64,000 bases of DNA from DATBGZ01 sp036557785 (lineage in GTDB: Bacteria > Actinomycetota > Actinomycetes > Mycobacteriales > Micromonosporaceae): NCBI GenBank assembly GCA_036557785.1, contig DATBGZ010000089.1, forward strand, positions 114,766-178,765. Direction: 5' to 3'. The translations under genes and the position numbers were made by a program. This document shows positions 1 to 9,136 of the stretch, in pieces. Numbering within the stretch: position 1 is the first letter of the stretch; each line of letters opens with the position of its first letter. Under the pieces are notes generated by a model. That model was given only the letters and a program-made list of their open reading frames with translations. It had not been told where the DNA came from and did not search any database.

Positions 1-2
1 CC

Positions 3-1277
3 GACGCGGAGGTATCGACCACGCTGTGGCGGCTCATCGCCGCGGAGATGAGCCATGCACAGGTCCGGGCCGTGCTCGAGGCGTACCGACCGGCGCTGCT
101 GCCTCAACTCGGGGTCGCCTCGCTTACCCCGGACGGCCTCGACTTGCTGCTGCGCGGCACGCTGCGGGCTTCGGTCACCATTGGCACATCGACCACGGAT
201 TACGTCGGCAGCGACCGTCGCGTGTGGACACACTTCGCGATCCAGTCGGTGAGCCGGGTGCGCCTGCGCCTCGGCGCCCCGGAGTCGGACGTGGCGGCGC
301 TGCCGCTGGCCGGTGGCGTGGCCCAGGGCAGCGCGGTGCTCACGGAACTGATCAGCCCGCCCGCGTGGCAACCACCGCCGCCGCCCGAGCCCGCGGTGGC
401 GACCGAGCCCCCAGTGGCCGAGTCCCCGACGACCGAGCCGCCAACGACCGAGCCGCCAACGACCGAGCCGCCGGTGCCCACCGAGTCGCCGGTGGCCCGG
501 CCGGTGGCCGCCGAGCCGGCAGGGGCAGCCGGGCCGGCAGCGCCGCCGGCCCCGGCACTGCCACGGGCGGTCGAGGCGCCCGTGGCCGCCCCGCCGGCCC
601 CGATGGAGGGGGTATTCGTCGAGCACACCGCGCCCGCACCACAGCCGCAGGCCCGGCTGACCGGCGCCTGGCTCGCCGATCTCTGGGTCGACTCGGGCAA
701 GCCGACCCCGTCCGTGCCCGCGGCGTCCGTACGGACGATGCCGCCACCGCCCATGCCCACGCCCGGCCCACCCCCGTACCCGCCCACCCAGGCGCCCGCG
801 GTCCCGGCGGCGCCGCCGGGGACGGGCGGACCCGCGGTCTGGGCGGTCCACTGCCCACGCGGCCACCAGAGCCCGCCCGACGCGCCGTTCTGCCGCATCT
901 GTGGAGTCCAGATCGTCGATCGCGACCTGTTCGCGGTGGAGCGACCGCCGCTGGGGAGGCTGGACTTCGGCACGCTCGGGTGGGTGCCGCTCGAGGGTGA
1001 TCTGCTGATCGGTAGTGACCCCGGCGCGCAACCTGTGGGCGGGCCACGCCCCATCCAGATCGCGCATCCGAGCATCGCCGGGCGCCACGTCGAGGTTCAG
1101 ACGCGCGGCTGGACCGTCATCATCGTCGACCTTGAGTCGGGCCCGGGCACCACGCTCGTGCTGCCCGGTCGAGCCCCCAAGCCGCTACGCGCCAACAGCC
1201 CCGAGCCGATCGTGCCCGACACGGTCGTGTGGCTCGGCGAGCAGGTCCACTTCACCTATCTGGCGACGCCGGCGTAG
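3..1277 (+). CDS. Zinc-ribbon and FHA-like domain protein, 5' end cut by the window
   Basis: The reading frame is open from base 3 through the in-frame ATG at 48, so the true start lies upstream. Three parts are visible: a folded N-terminal region of about 115 residues, a long Pro/Thr/Val-rich linker with a TEPPT repeat, and a C-terminal region with a CxxGH...CxxCG zinc ribbon (DNA about 851-910) followed by an FHA-like beta domain. The FHA-like part shows a GSDP turn, an HPSIAGRHVEV segment in place of the usual SRxH core, and a LESGPGTTL turn. FHA domains bind phosphothreonine; that this copy does so is inference. It ends 3 bp from the end of eccC, tail to tail. FHA proteins accompany both actinobacterial ESX loci and FN3/MoxR/DUF58/transglutaminase clusters, and both occur in this window. 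The FHA call is fairly secure; the role is unknown. Confidence 0.7.
   Translation, partial: DAEVSTTLWRLIAAEMSHAQVRAVLEAYRPALLPQLGVASLTPDGLDLLLRGTLRASVTIGTSTTDYVGSDRRVWTHFAIQSVSRVRLRLGAPESDVAALPLAGGVAQGSAVLTELISPPAWQPPPPPEPAVATEPPVAESPTTEPPTTEPPTTEPPVPTESPVARPVAAEPAGAAGPAAPPAPALPRAVEAPVAAPPAPMEGVFVEHTAPAPQPQARLTGAWLADLWVDSGKPTPSVPAASVRTMPPPPMPTPGPPPYPPTQAPAVPAAPPGTGGPAVWAVHCPRGHQSPPDAPFCRICGVQIVDRDLFAVERPPLGRLDFGTLGWVPLEGDLLIGSDPGAQPVGGPRPIQIAHPSIAGRHVEVQTRGWTVIIVDLESGPGTTLVLPGRAPKPLRANSPEPIVPDTVVWLGEQVHFTYLATPA
431..475 (+). repeat. 15-bp tandem repeat, three copies, encoding TEPPT
   Basis: The unit GACCGAGCCGCCAAC occurs twice exactly at 431 and 446, and a third copy at 461 differs in its last bases. 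It lies in the low-complexity linker of the FHA gene, so copy number can change without a frameshift. Confidence 0.8.
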
Positions 1278-1280
1278 CGC

Positions 1281-4200
1281 CTACTCCGCGGGCGGGGTCC
1301 AGGCGAGCTGCACCAGGCGCGCCCCGAGGCGACGGGTCTGCAGCCAGCCCCGCCCGGGTGGCAGTGGCTGGGCCCGGACCGTGCCGAACAGCGCGCCCTC
1401 CTCGCGCGGGCCGGAGAGCATGATGCCCGGCGAGGCGAGCTCGCGGATGCGGGCGATGACCGGGTCGAACATGGCCCGGCTGGCGCCGCCGATCCGCCGG
1501 GTCACCACGACGTGCAGGCCGAGGTCGCGGGCTTGCGGCAGGTAGTCCAGCAACGGCGCGAGCGGGTTGACCGCGGTCGCGACGAGGTCGTAGTCGTCGA
1601 CCAGGACGTAGACTTCCGGGCCGCTCCACCAGTCGCGCCGGCGCAGTTGCTCCGGGTTGATGCCGGGTGGTGGGAGCCGTTGCTGCAGCGCCACGATGAC
1701 CTGGTTCACTACGTCCACTGTGGACTGCTGTGAGGTGCCGTAGCCGATCAGGTGCGGTTCGCCGAGCGTGCCCAGCAAGCTGCGACGATAGTCGATGAAG
1801 ATGACCCGAGCCTGGTCCGGGGTGTAGCTCCTCGCGATCATCTTCGCCAGGCCACGCAGGAACGAGCTCTTGCCACTCTCGACGTCACCGAAGAGCAGCG
1901 CGTGCGGCTCGGCATCGAAGTCGAGCTCGACGGGCTGCAGGTCGGACTCGGCGATGCCGATGGGCAGCCGCCCTCTGACCGGCGCCGGCAACGCCTCGAA
2001 GGGCAGCAGGCTCGGCAGCAGCCGTACCGCTGGCGCGGGCGCCCCCGGCCAGGATTCGCGGGCGAGGGCGACGAACTGGGCCACCGCGTCGGAGAGGTCG
2101 TCGACCTGCGGTGAGGCATCGACGCGCGGCAGGGCGGTGAGGAAGTGGAACGCGTCCGGGGTCAGGCCGCGACCGGGCCGCTGCTCCGGCACGCTCGCGG
2201 CGGCGCGGCGGTTGACCATGGAGTCGCTCGACTCGCCGAGGCGCAGCTCGATCTTCGTGCCCATCATGTCGCGAACGGCGGGACGCAGGTCCATCCACCG
2301 GTTCGTCGAGAGCAGCAGATGGATGCCGAAGCCCAAGCCCCGGCTGGCGATCTCGCTCACCACCGGATCGAGATCCTCGAACTCGCCCTTCAACGTGCCC
2401 CAGCCATCGACAATGAGGAAAACATCGCCGAGCGGATCCTCGGCGTACCGGCCTTCGGCCCGGGCCCGCCGGTACGCGGCCATGCCCTCGACGCCGTTGG
2501 CGGTGAAGAACATCTCGCGCGCCTGCATGATGCCGTAGACCTCGGCCACGGTGCGCCGCACCCGGTCGACCTCGCGCCGGGTCGCCACGCCGCCGGCATG
2601 GGGTAGTCCCGCGAAGGCGGACAGCGAGCCGCCGCCGAAGTCCAGCAGGTAGAACTGGACCTCACGGGGAGTCTGCCGCAGGGCGAGGCTGCCGAGCAGG
2701 GCCCGCAGGAAGTTGGACTTTCCGCTGCGGGGACCGCCCACCACCGCGACGTTGCCGCCGCCACCGGACAGGTCGATCCAGAACGGATCGCGACGCTGCT
2801 CGAATGGCCGGTCGACGATGCCGACCACGGCCTGCAGCGGCGGCCTCGTGGTGAGGTCCGATGTGGACAGACCGCGATCGGGCGACCGGACGAGCGGGGC
2901 GAGCAGCTGGCCCAGGGTCGGCGGCTCGTCCAGCGGCGGCAGCCAGACCTGGTGGGCGGGCGGACCCATCCCCTCGACGCGCCGGACCAGCACGTCGAGC
3001 AGTGTGTCGGCGCCGACCGGCGTCTCGACCTGGAGCGCGACGGGCTCGGTCGGCGCGGCGTCGCGCTGCGCCATCACGTAGTACGTGGTGAACTCGCGGA
3101 CCGGGTCGAGCACGGGCCCGCTTGTGGGCGTGGTAGGCGCGCCGTCCTGCCGGATCGGCCCCGAGACATAGGCCGCCTTGAACCGGATCAGACCTTCGGT
3201 GCCGGTGCGCAGGTAGCCATGGCCGGGCGCGCGGGGCAGCTCGTACGCGTCCGGTACGCCGAGCACAGCGCGGCTGTCCATGGAGGAGAAGGTCCGCAGC
3301 CCGATCCGGTAGGACAGGTGGGCATCCAGACCGCGCAGGCGCCCCTCCTCGAGTCGCTGCGAGGCGAGCAGCAGGTGCACGCCGAGGGACCGGCCCACGC
3401 GTCCAATCTGGACGAACATGTCGATGAAGTCGGGCCTGGCCTGAAGCAGCTCACTGAACTCGTCGACGATGACGAGCAGGCTGGGCAGTGGCGCGAGCGG
3501 CACCCCGGCCGCACGGGCCCGCTCGTAGTCGCGCTGGGAGCCGTAGTTGCCGGCGTCGCGCAGGAGCTCCTGCCGCCGCACGAGCTCGCCCTGCATCGCG
3601 CCGAGCATCCGGTCCACGAGGGCGAGCTGATCCTCGAGGTTGGTGATGACCGCACTGGTGTGCGGCAGGCGATCCAGGGTCTGGAACGTCGCCCCGCCCT
3701 TGAAGTCGACGAGGACGAAGTTGAGGATCTCGGGGCTGTGCGTGACGGCAAGGCCGAGCACCAGGGTCCGCAGCAGCTCGCTCTTGCCGGAACCGGTGGC
3801 GCCGACGAGTAGGCCATGCGGGCCCATGCCGTCCTGGGCGGACTCCTTGAGGTCCAGCTCGATCGGCCGGCCCTCCGGGCTCAGCCCGATCGGCACCCGC
3901 AGTCGGTCGCGGTTGGAGCGGCCGGCCCAGGCCCGGGCCAGGTCGAAGTCGTACGGCGAGCCGAGCTCGAGCAGGTCGGTCAGGCCGAAGTCGGCCGCGA
4001 CCGACCGGGTGCTGTCGGCGAACGAGATCGCGGACAGACGCAGCGGCGCCAACTCACGGACCAGCGCCTCGGCCTGGATGACGCTGAGCGTGTCGGCGCG
4101 GCCCACGGAGACTCCGCCCTCCATGGTCGTGCCGGTGACCATGCCGTCGGTCGAGATGTCGATGATGATGGAGGTGTCGTCGAGCAGCCTCGGCGCCGGG

Positions 4201-5234
4201 CTGGACAGGTCGAGCACGGTGACGCCAGCCACGCCGGCGTCGGTGTTCAACTGGTCGGCGCCGGCCATCGACCCGCCATCGACAACGATCACCACATGGG
4301 GTCCGCCGGCTGGCATCGTCGGATCGAACCGGGCCCGGTTGGCCAGTACATCGTCGAGGATCGCCTCCAGCGACGAGGCCGAGCCCGCGAAGAGCCTGAC
4401 CTGGCCGATGGCGTCCAGTTTGGACGGATGCTGGGCGTGCGGTAGCCACTTCGCCCAGTCCCACTCGCCGCGGCGTGAGTCAGCCACGCACAGACCGATG
4501 AGCAGGTCCTCGGATGCGTGGAACGTGACGAGTTGCGCCAGCAGCGCCCGGGCGAGGCCCGCGGCGGCCGGCTCGGGTCCGCGGACATAGACCCGCGAGA
4601 AGTCCCGCAGCGCCACCGCCACCGAGAGATCGGGGACCACCGAATAGGTGGAGACGAATGCCCGCAACGCGGTCGCACAGAGCGGTTCGAGCTCCTCCAC
4701 CGGTTTCGTCTGCGGCGGGACAAGGCGGGTCGCCACCTCCTGCGGGCCAACCGCGATGCGCACGACGCCGAAGTCCGCGTCCGCCCGGCGCCGCTCCCAC
4801 AGCCGTCCGCTGAGCGCGGTGGACCACAGCACCGTCGGCGCCGGGTGGCGGTAGGCCATGGCCTCGCGCTGAGACTGGATCGCAGTACGTACCTGGGCCC
4901 GCAGTTGGGACAGCCGGCGCAGGTACTGCCGGCGCGCCTCGACCATCTCCCGCCGGCCCGGCCCACCGGTGCTGGTGACCATCGTGGCGATCATGCCGAG
5001 CACCGAAACCCCGTACATGCCGCCGGCGACATAGGTCAGGGGGCCGCCCTTGTTCATGCCCATCATCAGACCCATCGAGGCGGCGCCGGCTCCCATGGGC
5101 AGCACCATGAGCATGCGGGTCCAGCCCTTACCGGACGGGGCGGGGATCTCCGGTGGCGGGTCCAGCAGGATCTCGCCGGAGGGCAGCGGCGGCGCGGCCC
5201 GCCTCGGCGGCCGCTTCATCAGCACCCAAGTCAC
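1281..5234 (-). CDS. eccC: Type VII secretion ATPase EccC (fused EccCa/EccCb)
   Basis: This is the FtsK/SpoIIIE-family motor of the ESX system, which recognises WXG100 substrates and powers export from the inner membrane. At 1317 residues it has full EccC length, with EccCa and EccCb fused. The N-terminus has the family's RPPR...P...G..LL.PPPE pattern and two membrane segments at about 38-58 and 65-88. Three ATPase domains follow, with Walker A motifs GATGSGKS (about 476), GGPRSGKS (about 833) and GDVESGKS (about 1115). The matching Walker B segments are VDEFSELL, VDGWGTL and VDDYDLV, so only the first domain keeps the catalytic Asp-Glu pair, as is usual for EccC. The start could also be the Met at residue 6. 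The gene diverges from eccD across 184 bp, which must hold both promoters. Identification is secure. Confidence 0.96.
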   Translation of the reverse strand: MTWVLMKRPPRRAAPPLPSGEILLDPPPEIPAPSGKGWTRMLMVLPMGAGAASMGLMMGMNKGGPLTYVAGGMYGVSVLGMIATMVTSTGGPGRREMVEARRQYLRRLSQLRAQVRTAIQSQREAMAYRHPAPTVLWSTALSGRLWERRRADADFGVVRIAVGPQEVATRLVPPQTKPVEELEPLCATALRAFVSTYSVVPDLSVAVALRDFSRVYVRGPEPAAAGLARALLAQLVTFHASEDLLIGLCVADSRRGEWDWAKWLPHAQHPSKLDAIGQVRLFAGSASSLEAILDDVLANRARFDPTMPAGGPHVVIVVDGGSMAGADQLNTDAGVAGVTVLDLSSPAPRLLDDTSIIIDISTDGMVTGTTMEGGVSVGRADTLSVIQAEALVRELAPLRLSAISFADSTRSVAADFGLTDLLELGSPYDFDLARAWAGRSNRDRLRVPIGLSPEGRPIELDLKESAQDGMGPHGLLVGATGSGKSELLRTLVLGLAVTHSPEILNFVLVDFKGGATFQTLDRLPHTSAVITNLEDQLALVDRMLGAMQGELVRRQELLRDAGNYGSQRDYERARAAGVPLAPLPSLLVIVDEFSELLQARPDFIDMFVQIGRVGRSLGVHLLLASQRLEEGRLRGLDAHLSYRIGLRTFSSMDSRAVLGVPDAYELPRAPGHGYLRTGTEGLIRFKAAYVSGPIRQDGAPTTPTSGPVLDPVREFTTYYVMAQRDAAPTEPVALQVETPVGADTLLDVLVRRVEGMGPPAHQVWLPPLDEPPTLGQLLAPLVRSPDRGLSTSDLTTRPPLQAVVGIVDRPFEQRRDPFWIDLSGGGGNVAVVGGPRSGKSNFLRALLGSLALRQTPREVQFYLLDFGGGSLSAFAGLPHAGGVATRREVDRVRRTVAEVYGIMQAREMFFTANGVEGMAAYRRARAEGRYAEDPLGDVFLIVDGWGTLKGEFEDLDPVVSEIASRGLGFGIHLLLSTNRWMDLRPAVRDMMGTKIELRLGESSDSMVNRRAAASVPEQRPGRGLTPDAFHFLTALPRVDASPQVDDLSDAVAQFVALARESWPGAPAPAVRLLPSLLPFEALPAPVRGRLPIGIAESDLQPVELDFDAEPHALLFGDVESGKSSFLRGLAKMIARSYTPDQARVIFIDYRRSLLGTLGEPHLIGYGTSQQSTVDVVNQVIVALQQRLPPPGINPEQLRRRDWWSGPEVYVLVDDYDLVATAVNPLAPLLDYLPQARDLGLHVVVTRRIGGASRAMFDPVIARIRELASPGIMLSGPREEGALFGTVRAQPLPPGRGWLQTRRLGARLVQLAWTPPAE

Positions 5235-5418
5235 GGCTGATCTGCCCTCCCGTCCCGATTCCGGCGCGCCCGATCACAGCGACCAGCGGCGCACATCGTA
5301 TCGGTAACGGACAGTCCCGGCGGTCCGCCCGTGCTCGCCCCATCGGCCACCGACGTCCGTGCTACCTTGACCGCCTAGCGTGCCCGGTCGATGCGCAGGA
5401 ACGGGGAGGTGACCAGCG

Positions 5419-6828
5419 GTGACGGCCCCGGGCGGTCTCAGTCTGGCCAGGGTGACGATCGTGGCGCCGAAGCGTCGTCTCGATGTCGCGGTGCCCGACA
5501 CCATGGTTCTCGCCGAGCTGATGCCCTATCTGTTGCGGCACGCGGGCGACGACCTCGGCGACCTGGGCGACCGCCAGGGCGGCTGGGTGCTGCGTCGGGT
5601 GACCGGAGCCGTGCTCGAGCCGAACCGCAACCTGTCGGCACAGGGGATCCGCGACGGCGAGCTGCTGCACCTGACCCCGGGTCGCGACGATTGGCCTGAG
5701 CTGGCCTACGACGATGTCGTGGAGGTGATCGCGAGCAGCGCCCGACGCGCGGCCCGATCCTGGGGAGCCGAGGCCACCCGCCGCTGCGGACTCGCGGTCG
5801 CCAGCGCCCTGCTGGGGCTCGGGCTCGTGGTGCTCTCCCGTTCAGGACCACCGTGGACCGTGCCGGCCGGCGCGGCCCTGGTGCTCGCGCTGGTGCTGGG
5901 CTTCGCCGGGATCCTGCTCAGCCGAGCCTTCTCCGACGCGGTCGCGGGCGCGGTGGTGATGGGGTGTGCCCTTCCGTACGCCTTTGCCGGCGGGGCGCTG
6001 CTGCTGGCCCCGCACGACGCAGGGATCACCGCGATCGGGGCGCCCAGCGTCCTGCTCGGCTCGGCGTTGCTGGGGTTCTGGAGCGTCGTGGGCTACACCG
6101 GGGTCTCGGCCGTGCACCGGATCTTCATGGCCGGCATCGCGATCGCGGGGCTCGGCGCGATCGCGGCGGCGATGACCCTCGGCGGTGCGTCGGTCGCCGG
6201 TGCCGCGGCCGTGGCGCTGACCGTCGCGATCGGACTGTTGCCCGGATACCCGCTGGTCGCGAGCTGGTTCGGACGCGTTCCCGTGCCCGCGTTGCCGACC
6301 CGAGCCGAGGACATCGTCGCCGACCACCCACGTCCGCCGCGCGCCGACGTCTTCACCGCCGTGGCCCGGACCACCGAGCTGCTCTCCGGCATGCTCCTGG
6401 CCGCCGCGATCACCAGTGTCTGCGCGATCGCGGTGCTGACCACATTGGACAAATCCCCGCGGGCCGTGGCGCTGTCGGTGACCGGGGTCGCCGCGCTGTT
6501 GTTGCGGGCCAGGCTCTTCGCCGCGCCCCAGCAGCGCCTCCCCCTGCTGGTCGGTGGGCTGGTCGGCGTGATCTGGCTCGGCATCGGCGCGGCCACACGG
6601 ACATCCTCGGGCAGCGCCCCGCTCCTGGCACTGGGCGTCCTGGTCGTGATCGCCGTGGTGGTGCTGGCGGCGGGTCTCCGGTTCGGCAGTACCGCGCCCA
6701 ACCCGTACCTGGGCCGGGCAGCCGACATCCTCGATGTGCTCGCCATCATGGCACTGATCCCGCTCGCCTGCTGGATGCTCGGTGTCTTCGGCGCGGTCCA
6801 GGGCCTGTTCGCCAACATCGGCGGGTGA
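5419..6828 (+). CDS. eccD: Type VII secretion integral membrane protein EccD
   Basis: EccD forms the membrane-embedded barrel of the ESX core complex. The 469-residue product has the family layout: a cytoplasmic ubiquitin-like domain at about 1-95 (beta strands LARVTIVAPKRRLDVAVP and WVLRRVTGAVLEPNRNL), then about eleven hydrophobic helices from residue 115 to the C-terminus. The GTG at 5419 is chosen because a GGGGAGG ribosome site lies at 5403-5409. eccB follows after 6 bp on the same strand, so the two are co-transcribed. Nothing is missing relative to the family. Confidence 0.93.
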   Translation: MTAPGGLSLARVTIVAPKRRLDVAVPDTMVLAELMPYLLRHAGDDLGDLGDRQGGWVLRRVTGAVLEPNRNLSAQGIRDGELLHLTPGRDDWPELAYDDVVEVIASSARRAARSWGAEATRRCGLAVASALLGLGLVVLSRSGPPWTVPAGAALVLALVLGFAGILLSRAFSDAVAGAVVMGCALPYAFAGGALLLAPHDAGITAIGAPSVLLGSALLGFWSVVGYTGVSAVHRIFMAGIAIAGLGAIAAAMTLGGASVAGAAAVALTVAIGLLPGYPLVASWFGRVPVPALPTRAEDIVADHPRPPRADVFTAVARTTELLSGMLLAAAITSVCAIAVLTTLDKSPRAVALSVTGVAALLLRARLFAAPQQRLPLLVGGLVGVIWLGIGAATRTSSGSAPLLALGVLVVIAVVVLAAGLRFGSTAPNPYLGRAADILDVLAIMALIPLACWMLGVFGAVQGLFANIGG

Positions 6829-6834
6829 GGTGGC

Positions 6835-8223
6835 GTGGCGAGCCGTACCGACCTGCTGCACTCCTACCAGTTCCGCACCCAACGAGTGCTCTCCGCGCTG
6901 GTCATGCGGGAGACCGACCCGCGCCAGTCGCCGCTGCGCCGCGGGGTCGGCGCGGTCTTCGCCGGCATCATGGTCACGATCCTCGCCGCGGCCGGCTTCG
7001 GGATCTACGGCCTGATCTCCAAGGTCGGTGGCGACGACTGGCGCCAGTCCGGTTCGGTCGTGGTGGAGAAGGAGACCGGCGCCAGCTTTGTCTATATTGA
7101 CAATACCCTCTATCCGACGCTGAACCTCGCGTCCGCCATGCTCGCCGCGGGGCAGCCGAACCCCACCGTGCATCGGGTGGCGAGCAAGTCGCTGGCCGGT
7201 GTGGCCCGCGGCAATCCCATTGGTATCCCGGGCGCGCCGGACTCGCTGCCCCCGGCCGGAGCGCAGATCGGTCTCCCGTGGACGGTCTGTGCCCTGACCG
7301 GAACCAACAGCTCGGGCAAGCCGGTGCCACAGGTCGTGTTGGCGGTGGGCCTGCCCACGAGTGCGGGGGCCGCGCTGGGCGACGACGCAGTGCTGCTCAC
7401 CGATGCCCGGCTGGGCCTGACGTACCTGATCTGGCATGGCTACCGGCACCTGATCAAGTCCAGCACCGCCCTGACCGTCATCTTCGGCACGGCGGCCGAG
7501 ACGGCCGTCGGGACGGCGTGGTTGAACGCCCTGCCGCCCGGCGCGGACATCGCGCCGGTGCCGGTGAGCCGCCGCGGCGAACGGTCGTCGGCCGCGCCGG
7601 ACTACCACAACGGTGACGTCCTGCTGCTGAACAGCCTCTCCGGGCCGCAGCACTACCTGGTGCTCGACAGTGGGATCATCGCGATCACGGAGCTGGAGTT
7701 CGCGGTGATCAACGCCGATGCGACGGAAACGCCGGTCACGCCGATCGAGCTGAAGGACCCGAGCGTCGTCGCTCGGGTGGGACGACCCCAGCTGGCTGAG
7801 ACCGACCCGCCGGCGACCGCGCCGCACCTGGTCGCCCCGGACCCGGCGGGCTCGATCTGCGCGACCACGTCGGCCAACGGCGCGGTGCACGTCATCACCG
7901 GCGCGACCGTGGACGGTCTGGCGCGTGCCACGCCGACCCCCGGCATCTCCGGGAACCGGGTGCCGCTGGCCGACGCGGTGCTGGTGCCCGCGGGCCGGGT
8001 CAGCGTGCTGCGGGCCGTCCTCGCCAACGACGCCACCGTCGGCTCCTATGTGGTGGTTACCGACATCGGCGTCGGCTACCCGGTCCCCGACGCCACGGTG
8101 CTCCCCCTGCTCGGCTACTCCGCGACGCAGGCGGTCGATATCCCCGCATACCTCGCCAACCTCATCCCCGCGGGGCCCGCCCTGGATCCGTCCGCCGCGG
8201 TGATCCCCTTCAACGAGGGGTGA
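6835..8223 (+). CDS. eccB: Type VII secretion protein EccB
   Basis: EccB is a single-pass ESX core protein with a large extracytoplasmic domain. The N-terminus carries the family signature (SRTDLLHSYQFRTQRVLSAL), followed by one membrane helix at about 43-63 and the repeated R-domain region. Cys152 (TVCALTG) and Cys342 (SICATTS) fit the disulfide pair known from mycobacterial EccB. The length of 462 residues is typical. The GTG start sits six bases after eccD, with GAGG just upstream. It is part of the eccD-eccB-esx operon. Confidence 0.95.
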   Translation: MASRTDLLHSYQFRTQRVLSALVMRETDPRQSPLRRGVGAVFAGIMVTILAAAGFGIYGLISKVGGDDWRQSGSVVVEKETGASFVYIDNTLYPTLNLASAMLAAGQPNPTVHRVASKSLAGVARGNPIGIPGAPDSLPPAGAQIGLPWTVCALTGTNSSGKPVPQVVLAVGLPTSAGAALGDDAVLLTDARLGLTYLIWHGYRHLIKSSTALTVIFGTAAETAVGTAWLNALPPGADIAPVPVSRRGERSSAAPDYHNGDVLLLNSLSGPQHYLVLDSGIIAITELEFAVINADATETPVTPIELKDPSVVARVGRPQLAETDPPATAPHLVAPDPAGSICATTSANGAVHVITGATVDGLARATPTPGISGNRVPLADAVLVPAGRVSVLRAVLANDATVGSYVVVTDIGVGYPVPDATVLPLLGYSATQAVDIPAYLANLIPAGPALDPSAAVIPFNEG

Positions 8224-8367
8224 ACATGTCTGGTGCCGTCCCGACACGCGGTCGGGGGTGGCCCCCGTGGACGGATTCCTCTATCTTCGACAGCGGCGAC
8301 ATCGCGGAAAAACAGTGGAACTGGCGGCTCGGTGGAACGGGCCACGGCAAAGGACGGGGTGACATAC

Positions 8368-8730
8368 GTGACCAGTACTCCGGGCCTGGGCGAGGTGAAG
8401 GCTTCGCAGGCTCAGCTCAACGCGATGGCAAGCAAGTGTGAGGAGACTGGCCAGAGCATCGCCAGCGGCATGGCTCAGCTCATCTCCCGCATCGAGGCAC
8501 TCAGCGGCACCGGCATGGCCGGGTCGGCCAACGTGGCGCTCCAGGACGTGTCGCACCAGCTCAACGACGGGCTCAAGACGGTGCTCAACGCCCTGGATGA
8601 CCTCGCCGGGAAGATGAGCCACGCGTCGTCCCAGTACGGCGTGCACGACGGCGACGCCGCGGCGGAGATCCGGGCCGCCGCACAGGCGACGGGCGACTCG
8701 TCCATCACCAAGATCCTCAGCGGGCAGTGA
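8368..8730 (+). CDS. WXG100-family protein (EsxB-like), Trp of the WxG turn replaced
   Basis: This 120-residue helical-hairpin protein belongs to the WXG100 secreted dimer family. The turn reads GTGMAGSAN, so the usual Trp of WxG is Met. A C-terminal YxxxD secretion motif, YGVHD, is present at residues 90-94, the signal normally read by EccC. The frame is open upstream to 8233, but GTG 8368 with an ACGGGG site at 8354-8359 gives a family-like N-terminus; GTG 8359 is the alternative. Its partner gene follows after 19 bp, as expected for an EsxA/EsxB-type heterodimer. The family call rests on length, helical pattern, YxxxD motif and context. Confidence 0.85.
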   Translation: MTSTPGLGEVKASQAQLNAMASKCEETGQSIASGMAQLISRIEALSGTGMAGSANVALQDVSHQLNDGLKTVLNALDDLAGKMSHASSQYGVHDGDAAAEIRAAAQATGDSSITKILSGQ

Positions 8731-8749
8731 GCGGGAGGGACACCGTCAG

Positions 8750-9064
8750 ATGAGCCAGCCACACTACAGCGACGACGGCCGCATCACGTACAACTTCGGC
8801 GCCATCATGGATGTGGCCACCGCCATCGGCACCTTCGAGGGCGCCATGGACGGAGCACTGCAGGACCTCTACGACTCATTCACCGCCCTCTTCACGAGGG
8901 ACGAGTGGACCGGCACCGCCGGGCAGGCCTGCGACAATGCCCGCCAGCAATGGAACAAGGGCGCGCTGGAGATCAAGAACGCGCTCAAGCAGGTCGGCCT
9001 CAAGCTGAACCTCTCGGTCGAACGCATCCAGCAGATCGACCACCAGATCGCCGCCAACATGTGA
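8750..9064 (+). CDS. WXG100-family protein (EsxA-like)
   Basis: This 104-residue protein has a classic WXG100 layout: helix, a WTG turn (EWTGTAGQA) near the middle, then a second helix. It has no clear C-terminal YxxxD/E, so the partner encoded just upstream probably supplies the export signal for the pair. The ATG at 8750 fits the usual family length. A strong hairpin begins 5 bp after the stop. Role inferred from family: a secreted ESX substrate exported as a heterodimer. Confidence 0.9.
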   Translation: MSQPHYSDDGRITYNFGAIMDVATAIGTFEGAMDGALQDLYDSFTALFTRDEWTGTAGQACDNARQQWNKGALEIKNALKQVGLKLNLSVERIQQIDHQIAANM

Positions 9065-9068
9065 CGCG

Positions 9069-9109
9069 GTTATCCGCATGGATGGCGCGATGCCATCCAT
9101 GCGGATAAC
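9069..9109 (+). terminator. Perfect 18-bp inverted repeat with 5-nt loop after the esx pair
   Basis: The arms at 9069-9086 (GTTATCCGCATGGATGGC) and 9092-9109 are exact reverse complements around a GCGAT loop. No U-tract follows, which is common in high-GC actinobacteria. It begins 5 bp after the second WXG100 stop. It could be a terminator or attenuator, or a 3' stabiliser that keeps the esx transcript abundant relative to downstream genes. The structure is certain; the function is inferred. Confidence 0.8.
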
Positions 9110-9136
9110 TGATGTGATAGCGACGGGGAAGGCGAC

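Noticed and set aside
5842..8247. Open frame of 801 codons on the minus strand
   Set aside because: Antisense to eccD and eccB, both secure. The translation is Arg/Gly/Asp-rich low complexity.
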